From an uncultured Alphaproteobacteria bacterium (GTDB taxonomy: Bacteria; Pseudomonadota; Alphaproteobacteria; Sphingomonadales; SMXR01): a stretch of DNA of 39,248 bases. The notes below the pieces were generated by a model that made no database searches, was not told the origin of the DNA, and worked only from the letters and a program-made list of their open reading frames with translations. The first letter of the stretch is position 1; every line of letters starts with the position of its first letter. Both the position numbers and the translations under genes were made by a program. Location of the stretch: NCBI GenBank assembly GCA_937126915.1, contig CAKZLM010000055.1:1-39248 (forward strand), given 5' to 3'. Below are positions 33,272-39,248 of the stretch, piece after piece.

Positions 33272-33373
33272 ATATCACCCCTTATATCACCCCTTAAAAA
33301 ACTCTCTCAATCTCAACATTATACCTTCACTTCATTTGTTGGCTTTTTCAGCAACAACCCTTGTTATTTTGTA

Positions 33374-33880
33374 TTACGGCATTTGACGGCGCACTTGGCG
33401 AACGCGTCTAAATTGCGGGGATGAACTGGTAATTTCGTCAATAATGGATTGTTTTAACTCCTCAGGACTAACAACACAATCACGATTATAATCGCGGTAT
33501 TCCAGTCGGTTAACGGGCACCTTATCCAATTCAGCCTTTTCAATGATTTTATTGTCATTGTTATCGACCAAATCAAACTCAAACAACTGATAGCGTTTTT
33601 CCCTAAAGGCTACATCGCTATATTCCAACGGGCTCAAAACACCATCTCGGTTGACATCAGCGCGCTGAAAAAGCTGGTCTTTATAAAGATCATCATCACC
33701 ACAGGTAATACGGCCATCACGGTTATTGTCTAATTCTGCTAATAATCGATTGGTTTGATTATCAATCCTAGCAATACCCTCAGGCGTTTGCCAATAAGCT
33801 GTTCTTTTATTGGCGCAAGCTGTTAAGCCCAACGTTGCCATTAAAATAAAGACAAAAGGTTTTTTTGATGTTTGCCCCAT
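33374..33880 (-). CDS. Lipoprotein with four EF-hand calcium-binding loops
   Basis: The 168-residue protein has a lipobox (ATLGLTAC, Cys21) after a short hydrophobic signal, so it is a periplasmic lipoprotein. Four EF-hand loops can be read: DNNRDGRITCGD, DVNRDGVLSPLE, DNNDNKIIEKAE and DYNRDCVVSPEE. Loops 1, 2 and 4 have the D-x-N-x-D start; loop 3 is less perfect, with Lys in place of the conserved Gly, and loop 4 has Cys there. Two cysteines, one in loop 1 and one in loop 4, could form a disulphide in the periplasm. A basic tail (RRVRQVRRQMP) ends it. The partner and role are unknown. Shine-Dalgarno GAGGGGG precedes the ATG. Confidence 0.88.
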   Translation of the reverse strand: MGQTSKKPFVFILMATLGLTACANKRTAYWQTPEGIARIDNQTNRLLAELDNNRDGRITCGDDDLYKDQLFQRADVNRDGVLSPLEYSDVAFREKRYQLFEFDLVDNNDNKIIEKAELDKVPVNRLEYRDYNRDCVVSPEELKQSIIDEITSSSPQFRRVRQVRRQMP

Positions 33881-34022
33881 AAAGCCCCCTCATTGACGAT
33901 CCACACACAGCATGACCAATGATCAGTAAATGGTCAAACATGAATAGTGAAAAGACCAAAATTATTTTCAAGAATTTTAATTCTTTAAAATAGGCACCGT
34001 CAAATTTCAGACAGGATTTCCT

Positions 34023-34117
34023 TATCTTATAGGGTATCTTGAAGTAAATGTGCACTATCTTATAGGGTGTTTTGAGGTAAAGGTGCGCTCATTTAGACAA
34101 GGAGCGCTCATTTAGAC
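34023..34117. repeat. Nested tandem repeats between the EF-hand gene and rnhA
   Basis: Two 33-nt units (34023-34055 and 34056-34088) share TATCTTATAGGGT and differ at five positions. They run directly into a second repeat, GCGCTCATTTAGAC at 34085-34098 and 34104-34117 (19-nt period). The block ends about 25 nt before the rnhA stop. Confidence 0.85.
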
Positions 34118-34143
34118 TTAGTCAGCCATAGAATGCCGCGTCA

Positions 34144-34596
34144 TTAATCATGGTCGGGCTTATATTCAGACATGCCCATGTTGGCTAATTGGTCGGCGCG
34201 CTCGTTTTCTGGATGACCGGCATGGCCCTTAACCCATTGCCAATCAACGGTGTGATGGTGAATAGCTTCCTCTAAAGCTTGCCAAAGATCCGCATTTTTT
34301 ACGGGTTTTTTATTGGCCGTTTTCCAGCCATTTTTCTTCCACCCATGGATCCATTTTGTGATCCCATCGCGCACATAGGTACTGTCCGTGGATAAAACCA
34401 CGTCCGACTTGCGTTTTAGGGCCCGCAACCCTTCAATGGCGGCGATCAATTCCATGCGGTTATTGGTTGTTTCAAAAGCGCCGCCAGTGATTTCTTTTTC
34501 ATGCTCGCCATAAATCAGCAGTGCACCCCAGCCACCGGGGCCAGGATTGCCCGAACAGGCGCCATCAGTATAAATATAAACTTTTTGATCCGTCAT
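34144..34596 (-). CDS. rnhA: Ribonuclease HI
   Basis: RNase HI removes RNA from RNA-DNA hybrids. The 150 residues carry the four catalytic acids in their usual places: Asp in [16 protein letters not shown], Glu in [11 protein letters not shown], Asp in [10 protein letters not shown], and Asp in ENERADQLA. The basic handle [20 protein letters not shown] is present. It lies 16 nt after ispH on the same strand, a common alphaproteobacterial pairing. Confidence 0.97.
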   Translation of the reverse strand: MTDQKVYIYTDGACSGNPGPGGWGALLIYGEHEKEITGGAFETTNNRMELIAAIEGLRALKRKSDVVLSTDSTYVRDGITKWIHGWKKNGWKTANKKPVKNADLWQALEEAIHHHTVDWQWVKGHAGHPENERADQLANMGMSEYKPDHD

Positions 34597-34612
34597 AAAA
34601 CCAACAACGCCC

Positions 34613-35554
34613 CTATTCCGCTAGAACTTTAGGGATTTTAAAGGTAATATCTTCATCGGCCACGCTAACCAATTCAACCTGAATATCAAATCGGGTTTTT
34701 AAGGCATCGATCACTTCATTCACCAACACCTCTGGTGCGCTGGCACCTGCAGTAATGCCCACAGTTTTGGCATCACCGATCCAATCCCAATCAATATCAC
34801 TGGCACGCTGGATAAGAACAGCAGGTGTTCCCTCGCGGTTTGACACTTCCGCTAAACGCATCGAATTGGATGAATTGGGCGCGCCAATAACAAGCGTACG
34901 ATCGCATGTACCCGCCATTGCCTTCACTGCGGTTTGGCGGTTTGTCGTGGCATAGCAAATATCTTCCTTTTTCGGATCAGACACTTGCGGATATTTAGCT
35001 TTAAGGGCCGCGATCACATCTTTAGTATCATCCAATGAAAGGGTTGTTTGGGTGGTATAGGCCAAAGGCATATCGGGCGGAAAGTTTAACGCTTCGACAT
35101 CAGCGACATCTTCGATTAAAGTCATCGCCCCTTCTGGCAACTGCCCCATGGTGCCAATCACCTCAGGGTGACCCTTATGACCAATCATCAAAATATGATG
35201 CTCATTTTTGAAATAACGTTCTGCCTCGCGGTGAACTTTTGATACCAACGGACATGTTGCATCCACATACAACATTTTACGCGCCTCAGCGGCCTCTGGC
35301 ACTGACTTAGGCACGCCGTGGGCCGAAAATATAACCGGAACATCATTAGGCACTTCATCCAATTCTTCCACAAAGATGGCGCCTTTAGCCTCTAATCCCT
35401 CAACCACATATCGGTTATGCACAATTTCATGGCGAACATAAACTGGCGCACCAAATTTTTCGATGGCTCGCTCAACAATTTTAATGGCACGCTCAACGCC
35501 AGCGCAAAAACCACGTGGGTTAGCCAATTTTACGGTCAGTGAAGGCAAGGTCAT
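34613..35554 (-). CDS. ispH: IspH/LytB, HMBPP reductase
   Basis: IspH makes IPP and DMAPP in the last step of the MEP isoprenoid pathway, using a 4Fe-4S cluster. The 313-residue protein has the cluster Cys17 in [11 protein letters not shown], a Cys in [12 protein letters not shown] (about 100) and one in [10 protein letters not shown] (about 200). [22 protein letters not shown], and [10 protein letters not shown] near the C-terminus are also family motifs. It precedes rnhA by 16 nt. No break was seen. Confidence 0.97.
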   Translation of the reverse strand: MTLPSLTVKLANPRGFCAGVERAIKIVERAIEKFGAPVYVRHEIVHNRYVVEGLEAKGAIFVEELDEVPNDVPVIFSAHGVPKSVPEAAEARKMLYVDATCPLVSKVHREAERYFKNEHHILMIGHKGHPEVIGTMGQLPEGAMTLIEDVADVEALNFPPDMPLAYTTQTTLSLDDTKDVIAALKAKYPQVSDPKKEDICYATTNRQTAVKAMAGTCDRTLVIGAPNSSNSMRLAEVSNREGTPAVLIQRASDIDWDWIGDAKTVGITAGASAPEVLVNEVIDALKTRFDIQVELVSVADEDITFKIPKVLAE

Positions 35555-35639
35555 GTAACGATCGATCCTCTATGTTGTTTCCCTCAGCTTTTAACCAATT
35601 CTTTTGCCAGCGACAATAAAAACATCATCCAAGGGTTTA

Positions 35640-36752
35640 TTATCCTTGATTTACCTTTGACATGTCACCATCCACCCATTTCAACACACGCGGGTTCATC
35701 ACACGTTTAAACAGTGGTGGGATAATCGCCATGGTAAACACCAAGGGATAACCACTGGGCAAGGTTGGTACATCTTGAAAGTCACGCAATATTTGATAGC
35801 GCCTTGCCGGGTTGGAGTGATGGTCAGAATGGCGCTGTAAATGAAAAAGTACCAAATTTGACATTAGATAGTTAGAGTTCCAGCTGTGATGAGGTTGACA
35901 GTTTTCATACTTTCCATTGGCCTTTTTTTGGCGCAATAGACCGTAATGTTCGGTATAATTGGCCAATGATAATAAAAACCACGCATACATCATTTGGATC
36001 AACAAAAATGGAATTGCTTTTAAACCAAAAAAAGCGATTAACATCCCATAAAACAACCCTGTCATCAGCGTGGTTTGGACCATCTCATTTTTAAGACTAA
36101 AGACCGGTAATCCGCGTTTTTTTAGGCGTGATGCCTCCAATTGCCAACAACGCGCCACACCACCAAACCATTCGCGCATGATAAAGGCATAAAGGCTTTC
36201 ATTATAGCGCGCACTGGCACAGTCTTCTGGCGTTGCCACATGATAATGATGACCTTTGTTATGTTCGACATAAAAATGACCATAACCTGACAGGGACAGA
36301 GCTATTTTTGCAAACCAACGTTCAAGCGATGACTTTTTATGGCCCAATTCATGGCCAGTATTAATCGCCAACCCATTAGCCCAACCAACCGATAAGGCCA
36401 GCGCTAAAGAAATAAACCCATCGGGTTTAGTTTGATCCCAATAAACCATGATCAAAAGCATGGTTACCATATGAATTGGCACCGCAATTAAAGGCAGCAT
36501 CTTGTAATAAATATCGTTTTGATGGCGTTGGGCATAGATTTCTGGGGGATTATCACGATCAACGCCGACCAAGTGATCAATGATCGGAAAAAAGAAATGA
36601 AACATAATCAACGGCAACCAATAAAACAGCGACCAACCCGTTTGTTCGGCCAAATAAATCCCCAATATCGGCAAAGCAATATAAAGGGGTGATAAAAGCC
36701 ATAAGTATTTTTTGCTGTCTTTATAGCTATCTGGACCTGCATCACTATCCAT
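35640..36752 (-). CDS. alkB: AlkB-type membrane alkane 1-monooxygenase
   Basis: AlkB hydroxylates medium-chain alkanes at the terminal carbon, using a di-iron centre and electrons from rubredoxin. The 370 residues show six helices and all His boxes: HELGHK (about 136), EHNKGHHYHVATPEDCAS (about 170), NYTEHYGLL (about 270) and LQRHSDHHSNP (about 310), plus SWNSNYLMSNL. NYTEHYG and LQRHSDHH separate AlkB from the related XylM/desaturases. The ATG at 36752 has GGGGGAAG upstream; the frame stays open another 20 codons. No rubredoxin domain is fused, and none is nearby. It is divergent from the CDGSH gene with 83 nt between starts. Confidence 0.94.
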   Translation of the reverse strand: MDSDAGPDSYKDSKKYLWLLSPLYIALPILGIYLAEQTGWSLFYWLPLIMFHFFFPIIDHLVGVDRDNPPEIYAQRHQNDIYYKMLPLIAVPIHMVTMLLIMVYWDQTKPDGFISLALALSVGWANGLAINTGHELGHKKSSLERWFAKIALSLSGYGHFYVEHNKGHHYHVATPEDCASARYNESLYAFIMREWFGGVARCWQLEASRLKKRGLPVFSLKNEMVQTTLMTGLFYGMLIAFFGLKAIPFLLIQMMYAWFLLSLANYTEHYGLLRQKKANGKYENCQPHHSWNSNYLMSNLVLFHLQRHSDHHSNPARRYQILRDFQDVPTLPSGYPLVFTMAIIPPLFKRVMNPRVLKWVDGDMSKVNQG

Positions 36753-36835
36753 CTTTGCTTCCCCCAATATGTGATGGTTGCCACACCATAACAATTCACA
36801 TAAACTGATCATATGCCCAATTAGGAGACAAAGTC

Positions 36836-37078
36836 ATGGAAAAACCGACAATCGCCCAAACCAGCCCTTATTTCGTTGATGTTGTTGAGGGGAAAACCTA
36901 TTGGTGGTGCGCCTGTGGCAAGTCAAAAAAGCAACCCTTTTGCGATGGCAACCATTCTGGCAGCGACTTTAGCCCAGTAGAGTTTAAAGCAGACGCCTCA
37001 AAAACCGTATATTTTTGCGGTTGTAAACATAGTAAAAAAGGTGCCTTGTGCGATGGCAGCCATAATCGATTGCCCTAA
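36836..37078 (+). CDS. Dual CDGSH iron-sulphur protein
   Basis: This 80-residue protein contains two 3-Cys/1-His cluster motifs: CACGKSKKQPFCDGNH (about 25-40) and CGCKHSKKGALCDGSH (about 61-76), each able to bind a labile 2Fe-2S cluster. Bacterial double-CDGSH proteins are small redox or cluster-transfer proteins of mostly unknown partners. AGGAGA lies just before the ATG. The gene is divergent from alkB, sharing an 83-nt spacer, so they may share control; a role as redox partner is only speculation. Confidence 0.95.
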   Translation: MEKPTIAQTSPYFVDVVEGKTYWWCACGKSKKQPFCDGNHSGSDFSPVEFKADASKTVYFCGCKHSKKGALCDGSHNRLP

Positions 37079-37190
37079 CCAAGTGATATGTAATGGCTTT
37101 GCCATAATAACGCCATTCTATGAAAACTATCATAAAGGGCTTGCTAAGTAGGGATAACACCTTTATCTGTGCCTAAGAACCAATAACAAC

Positions 37191-37733
37191 ATGAAAAGAC
37201 CGACAAAGACTATGACAAAAACACGCTGGATTTCTGCATCTTTCCTATTGGGCGCTAGCCTTATTTTAACGGCTTGTAACCAAAACCCGTTATTGATTAC
37301 CCGCAGTAATTGCCCAGCTGTGGCGGTTATGGCGCATACAGGCACCATTACCATGTTCAAAGGCGACAGTCGCAATCAAAGCGACGTGATGTGGACCGCC
37401 AACATCTCAAATCTTGAGCGTAATTGCGAACAAGACGAAACCTTGGTTGGCACCACCAATTTTGTTATCTCGGTTCAAAAAGGTCCTGCCTTTGAAGGCA
37501 CTGAAGTAACTGTGCCATATTTTGCGGCCCTTCTGCGTGATAATCACTTAATCACAGCGAAACAAGTTTATGAAACAACGGTTCGATTCGCGCCAAATTC
37601 CGATAATGCGGCGGTGATGGAAACCATTGAACAGAGCTTTACAGACATTGATATTGCGCGCCATTATAACTACGAACTGCTTGTAGGCTTTCAATTAACT
37701 GCCAATCAAGTTGCTTTTAATATGTTACGCTAA
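37191..37733 (+). CDS. Conserved-looking lipoprotein of unknown function
   Basis: The 180-residue product has a lipobox (SLILTACNQ, Cys at about residue 29) behind a basic N-terminus, hence a periplasmic lipoprotein. The mature part is about 150 residues with beta-strand character (SNCPAVAVMAHTGTITMF, TLVGTTNFVISVQKG, TEVTVPYFAALLR). The RSNCPAV start with further Cys (LERNCEQD) suggests a disulphide. I do not recognise a family. Two starts fit, 37191 and 37212, and neither has a strong ribosome site. It stands alone, 112 nt after the CDGSH gene and before the gcvT promoter. Confidence 0.82.
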   Translation: MKRPTKTMTKTRWISASFLLGASLILTACNQNPLLITRSNCPAVAVMAHTGTITMFKGDSRNQSDVMWTANISNLERNCEQDETLVGTTNFVISVQKGPAFEGTEVTVPYFAALLRDNHLITAKQVYETTVRFAPNSDNAAVMETIEQSFTDIDIARHYNYELLVGFQLTANQVAFNMLR

Positions 37734-37752
37734 AAAAAGCCCTTCCTTTTGC

Positions 37753-37781
37753 TTGACAGATAACCCTTTCTCACTGATAAA
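37753..37781 (+). promoter_or_regulatory. Promoter of the gcvT leader
   Basis: Perfect TTGACA (37753-37758), 17 nt, then GATAAA (37776-37781). Transcription would start near 37788, in front of the riboswitch. Confidence 0.7.
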
Positions 37782-37852
37782 AGGCCTCGCATTCAGGTGA
37801 ATGCAAAACCCTGCTTTTTATTGGTGCTTTCATTGATGAAAAGTGATCTTTC

Positions 37853-38037
37853 TACGGGAGAGATTGTTCAGCCAAAATTGAACAACACCGAAGGAGCAAC
37901 CGCCCCGGAAACTCTCAGGTAAAAGGACCGTGGAAATAGGGTGCTCTGGAAAGTAGGCAGCAGCCTCACCGACGGGGTAAACCCGGCAAATAAACTTTTG
38001 CTGTGGTCAAATCTCTCAGGTTCCGCGACAGAGGGGG
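37853..38037 (+). promoter_or_regulatory. Tandem glycine riboswitch (two aptamers)
   Basis: Two gcvT-type aptamers follow each other. The first (about 37853-37936) starts ACGGGAGAG, contains ACACCGAAGGAGCAA and ends ACTCTCAGGTAAAAGGACCG. The second (about 37941-38037) starts GCTCTGGAAAG, contains TCACCGACGGGGTAAACCC and ends TCTCTCAGGTTCCGCGACAG. The GGAGAG/CTCTCAGG pairing ends and the CCGA-GGGG cores are the family signature. Glycine binding switches on glycine cleavage genes. It is followed by gcvT, as expected. Confidence 0.95.
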
Positions 38038-38086
38038 CATTTCATACGTAACCGCGTGTGAATAATTGTAACGAGCGGAACCAATT

Positions 38087-39220
38087 ATGACAGAACAAGA
38101 TTTACAAAAAACAGCCCTACATGCCCTTCACGTTGAGTTAGGTGGCAAAATGGTGCCTTTTGCTGGCTATGATATGCCAGTGCAATATCCCATGGGCGTT
38201 TTGAAAGAACACCTTCACACCCGCGAAAAAGCCGGCCTTTTTGACGTATCACATATGGGCCAAGCTTATCTTCACGGCCTTGGCGATGAAGATGTTGCCA
38301 AATTGATGGAAACGTTAACACCCGGCAACCTTACGGGCCTTAAGCCCGGTGGCATGCGCTACACCCTTCTTTTGAACGATCAAGGCGGCATCATTGATGA
38401 TTTGATGGTGACCCGTGCTTTGGGTTTTGAGAACAGCCTTTATGTGGTTGTGAATGCGGCCTGCAAAGACAATGACTTTGCCCACATTGAAAAAGCCCTT
38501 GAAGGCAAAGCTAAATTGGAACGCTTGGAAGATCGCGCCCTTATTGCCTTACAAGGCCCAACGGCGGCTAAAAGCTTTGAAGCCATCACCCCAGACGTAG
38601 CTGAGATGGGCTTTATGACCGCACAACCTTTAACCGTTGATGGCATTGACCTTATCATCAGTCGCTGTGGTTATACCGGTGAAGATGGCTATGAAATTTC
38701 TGTTCCTAATGATCATGCCGATGCCTTTGCCCGCAAATTATTGGCGCTGGATGATGTTGAACCCATTGGCCTAGGCGCACGCGATAGCTTACGCCTTGAA
38801 GTTGGTTTGTGCCTCTATGGCAGCGACATTGACACCACAACCACCCCTGTTGAAGGCAATTTGAACTTTGCCCTTGGTAAAGCACGGCGTGAAGCACGTG
38901 ATTTTCCCGGTGCCGATATCATCATGGAACAATTTGACAATGGTCCAGCAAAATTGCGCGTTGGTATTTTACCTGAAGGCCGCGCCCCTGCCCGTGCCCA
39001 CACTGAAATTGTTGACGAAGACGGCAACGTCATTGGTGAAGTAACATCAGGCGGTTTTGGTCCTACCTATGGCGGCCCTGTTGCTATGGGTTATGTGGAT
39101 GCTAAATTTGCCGCTGATGACACCAAGGTTGGACTATTGGTTCGTGGTAAAACCATGCCTGCAAAAGTGGCCCCTATGCCTTTTGTTGAGCAACGCTATT
39201 ACCGCAAACCTAAAGCTTAA
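38087..39220 (+). CDS. gcvT: GcvT, aminomethyltransferase of the glycine cleavage system
   Basis: GcvT (T-protein) moves the aminomethyl carbon of glycine to THF, releasing ammonia and methylene-THF. The 377 residues have the family start LHVELGGKMVPFAGYDMPVQ and LFDVSHMGQ, GGIIDDLMVTR, RCGYTGEDGYEIS, and the C-terminal ARAHTEI and TSGGFGPTYGGPVAMGYV. The length is normal. A tandem glycine riboswitch lies directly upstream, which confirms the pathway. gcvH and gcvP are presumably to the right of the window; the last 28 bases hold no start that I can assign. Confidence 0.97.
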   Translation: MTEQDLQKTALHALHVELGGKMVPFAGYDMPVQYPMGVLKEHLHTREKAGLFDVSHMGQAYLHGLGDEDVAKLMETLTPGNLTGLKPGGMRYTLLLNDQGGIIDDLMVTRALGFENSLYVVVNAACKDNDFAHIEKALEGKAKLERLEDRALIALQGPTAAKSFEAITPDVAEMGFMTAQPLTVDGIDLIISRCGYTGEDGYEISVPNDHADAFARKLLALDDVEPIGLGARDSLRLEVGLCLYGSDIDTTTTPVEGNLNFALGKARREARDFPGADIIMEQFDNGPAKLRVGILPEGRAPARAHTEIVDEDGNVIGEVTSGGFGPTYGGPVAMGYVDAKFAADDTKVGLLVRGKTMPAKVAPMPFVEQRYYRKPKA

Positions 39221-39248
39221 AATTCTGAGCACTATTAACTGACTTACA

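Larger units (their letters stand above)
37734..38086 (+). other. gcvT leader region
   Basis: This 353-base non-coding region holds a near-consensus promoter (37753-37781), a lead-in of about 65 nt, the tandem glycine riboswitch (37853-38037) and a spacer of about 50 nt with a GAGCGGA site before the gcvT ATG. No terminator is seen inside the spacer, so control may be translational. Confidence 0.7.

Noticed and set aside
33807-34055. 82-residue minus-strand open frame overlapping the EF-hand lipoprotein start
   Set aside because: It reads through the tandem repeat and the lipoprotein signal region in another frame, with no family features.
34023-34117. Possible CRISPR remnant
   Set aside because: Units are contiguous with no unique spacers and only two copies each; this is a tandem duplication.

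Overview
The window looks like a chromosomal segment of a moderately AT-rich, Gram-negative, aerobic, probably marine alphaproteobacterium. The grounds are the neighbourhoods dapF-mtaB-ftsY-yciB and ffh-rpsP-rimM-trmD, acnA divergent from a complete cytochrome c maturation operon, a large TonB-dependent receptor, and AlkB. No rRNA, tRNA, CRISPR array, transposase or prophage gene was seen. Almost all of it is core chromosome. Accessory or poorly described material is limited to a few islands.

Layout. Positions 1-2724 (minus strand) carry ffh, rpsP, rimM and the start of trmD, which runs off the left edge. A hairpin-rich leader lies upstream of ffh. Positions 3380-6100 encode a TonB-dependent outer-membrane receptor followed by a strong terminator. 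Positions 6100-8930 are a patchwork: a CoA-transferase family III gene, an AT-rich orphan two-helix membrane protein, and several copies of a mosaic, hairpin-forming interspersed repeat. acnA (minus) follows, divergent from ccmABCDEFGHI (12003-19459), whose later genes overlap by 1-4 nt and are surely co-translated. Next come a small orphan protein with its own promoter, a Nudix hydrolase, and the minus-strand run dapF, mtaB, ftsY, yciB with a DASS-type carboxylate transporter upstream. Positions 26366-29814 (minus) encode a large protein with a beta-propeller between flagellar-axial-like segments, coupled to a small secreted FliL-like protein and closed by a terminator. On the plus strand yggT, a DUF167 gene and folD form a short operon, followed by a MarC-family gene. 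Then come an AEC permease, an EF-hand lipoprotein, rnhA, ispH and alkB (all minus), a dual-CDGSH iron-sulphur protein divergent from alkB, a lipoprotein, and a tandem glycine riboswitch controlling gcvT.

How the genes work together. Ffh and FtsY are the two SRP-pathway GTPases. The ccm operon exports haem and matures c-type cytochromes, which fits aerobic respiration fed by aconitase. FolD and GcvT belong to one-carbon metabolism. MtaB, TrmD and RimM serve tRNA modification and ribosome maturation.

The most interesting points are the mosaic interspersed repeat family with a reading-frame-compatible core and a hairpin supported by one compensatory change, the propeller/FliL-like pair, the mutually exclusive hairpins 5' of ffh, a decapeptide-repeat tail on CcmE, and the alkB/CDGSH divergent pair. 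I did not find a clear new defence or biosynthetic system. The claims below are limited to what can be read by eye; no homology search was possible.
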